Assembly: GCA_004298915.1 (NCBI GenBank)
Contig: SCTE01000314.1
Coordinates: 1 to 5,738 of the forward strand
Source of the DNA: Chloroflexota bacterium
Lineage (GTDB): Bacteria > Chloroflexota > Limnocylindria > Limnocylindrales > CSP1-4
Direction of reading: 5' to 3'
DNA: 5,738 nucleotides
The number at the start of each line of letters is the position of its first letter. Position 1 is the first letter of the stretch. The notes under the pieces are model-generated. The model searched no databases and was not told where the DNA came from. It worked only from the letters and a program-made list of their open reading frames with translations. Shown piece after piece: positions 5,358-5,738 of the stretch. Made by a program: the position numbers and the translations under genes.

Positions 5358-5373
5358 GACACCTTCGGGTCAT
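5356..5373 (-). promoter_or_regulatory. Hairpin enclosing the start codon of the NERD-like gene
   Basis: Read on the minus strand, ATGAC at 5373-5369 pairs with GTCAT at 5360-5356, and CC pairs with GG after one bulged base, leaving a short GAA loop. The AAGG that could serve as ribosome site and part of the start codon lie inside the stem. Folding would lower initiation at this ATG and could favour the in-frame ATGs at residues 7 or 13. Confidence 0.25.
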
Positions 5374-5400
5374 CGGTGGGGGGAAGGAAGGCTGAGGGGC

Positions 5401-5420
5401 CCCCGATTCGAGCGTCGGGG
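5401..5420. other. Six-base-pair hairpin in the divergent intergenic region
   Basis: CCCCGA (5401-5406) and TCGGGG (5415-5420) are perfect complements around an 8-base loop. It lies about 45 bases upstream of the minus-strand start at 5357, within the 264-base gap 5358-5621 that separates two divergent genes. Apart from this, the hairpin at 5590-5607 and the ribosome site, I see no gene or clear promoter in that gap. A TACCATA at 5544-5550 has a weak -10 look on both strands. Confidence 0.25.
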
Positions 5421-5589
5421 CGGTGCATCGAGTCGATGGGACCGGCCTGGCGCGAGATGTCGGCCGCGGGTGCCGGTGGTGGACGCAACGTCCCGGTACC
5501 CTGCCGGCGGGCGCAATCGGGTCATGGCCCGCTGAGACAGCCGTACCATAGCCACGGCACCGCCGGGGCGACGAGACTTATCGGCAACG

Positions 5590-5607
5590 ACGGGCGAGAC
5601 TGCCCGT
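5590..5607 (+). promoter_or_regulatory. Leader hairpin just before the ribosome site of the right-edge gene
   Basis: ACGGGC (5590-5595) pairs perfectly with GCCCGT (5602-5607) around a GAGACT loop. It ends 3 bases before GGGGAG, so in the mRNA it would sit immediately upstream of the ribosome site and could stabilise or tune translation. There is no T-run, so it is not a terminator. Confidence 0.3.
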
Positions 5608-5610
5608 GGC

Positions 5611-5616
5611 GGGGAG
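5611..5616 (+). promoter_or_regulatory. Shine-Dalgarno site that sets the right-edge gene start
   Basis: GGGGAG lies 5 bases before the GTG at 5622. It is the clearest ribosome site in the window and decides this start over the in-frame ATG at 5676. Confidence 0.5.
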
Positions 5617-5621
5617 TCCGC

Positions 5622-5738
5622 GTGCAGCCTGTTCGCCCTCGACCGGCACGCCTGGGTTGGCAATTCGCCCGTGCGATGATCGCGGCCACCCTGCTCTGCC
5701 TCGCCCTGGTCCTGCCGACCCTGGGCGCGGCGGTCGGG
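5622..5738 (+). CDS. N-terminal part of an exported or membrane-anchored protein (cut by window edge)
   Basis: The frame is open from GTG 5622 to the last base and gives 39 residues. Residues 1-18 are basic (five Arg, e.g. VRPRPARLGW), followed by a hydrophobic stretch MIAATLLCLALVLPTLGAAVG at 19-39. This is the layout of a Sec signal peptide or an uncleaved signal anchor. The Cys at 26 sits in TLLC, which lacks the small residue a lipobox needs, so a lipoprotein is unlikely. The cleavage site, if any, is at or beyond the edge, and the mature protein is not visible. A good ribosome site precedes the start. The gene is divergent from the NERD-like membrane protein, with 264 bases between them. 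Confidence 0.6.
   Translation, partial: MQPVRPRPARLGWQFARAMIAATLLCLALVLPTLGAAVG

Noticed and set aside
5370..5663. Minus-strand frame of 97 codons in the right divergent gap as a gene
   Set aside because: It is Arg/Pro/Ser-rich without motifs, has no ribosome site, and overlaps the start and ribosome site of the right-edge gene.
5690..5710. Lipobox at the Cys of the right-edge export signal
   Set aside because: The residues before Cys are TLL. A lipobox needs a small residue directly before the Cys, so lipoprotein processing is unlikely.
1..5738. CRISPR arrays, insertion sequences, phage genes or terminal inverted repeats
   Set aside because: None seen on either strand. Apart from the 15-base pair around the tRNA there are no spaced direct repeats, and no transposase or integrase motifs occur in any frame judged real.

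Overview
The window is a GC-rich bacterial chromosome segment. GTG starts are frequent and C or G dominates third codon positions. Two starts sit 6-7 bases downstream of a TANNNT -10 box, as in leaderless transcripts. Together these suggest Chloroflexota (Limnocylindria-like) or Actinomycetota; I cannot decide from one window. Coding is dense, and I see no insertion sequence, phage gene or CRISPR array.

Left part (1-1435): the last 36 codons, stop included, of an unrecognised gene are followed by an FkbM-type SAM-dependent methyltransferase with an extra C-terminal beta-rich region. The methyltransferase meets a tandem-rhodanese gene tail to tail.

Centre (1436-3959): the rhodanese gene (minus strand) and a class V PLP-dependent aminotransferase-like gene (plus strand) diverge from a 56-base gap. 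The gap holds a near-symmetric element in which TATCATA offers a -10 box to both strands. The plus-strand box lies 6 bases before the aminotransferase GTG. The minus-strand box lies 7 bases before an ATG that opens a 13-codon frame, and the stop of that frame overlaps the rhodanese GTG. The rhodanese has Asp where the catalytic Cys should be, and neither encoded protein contains any cysteine. A three-helix membrane protein gene overlaps the aminotransferase stop by 4 bases.

Right part (3960-5738): a small unrecognised acidic protein gene with its own probable promoter is followed by a tRNA gene whose anticodon reads UAU (isoleucine, AUA codons). The tRNA gene is flanked by a 15-base imperfect direct repeat. 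A minus-strand gene encodes a two-helix membrane protein with a C-terminal domain resembling a degenerate NERD domain. At the right edge a new plus-strand gene starts with a Shine-Dalgarno site and an N-terminal hydrophobic export signal.

Across roughly 1,650 codons of called protein I count two cysteines. No single pathway joins all the genes. The best functional unit is the divergent rhodanese/aminotransferase pair with the coupled membrane protein, which looks like a diverged relative of sulfur-handling enzymes that works without thiol chemistry.
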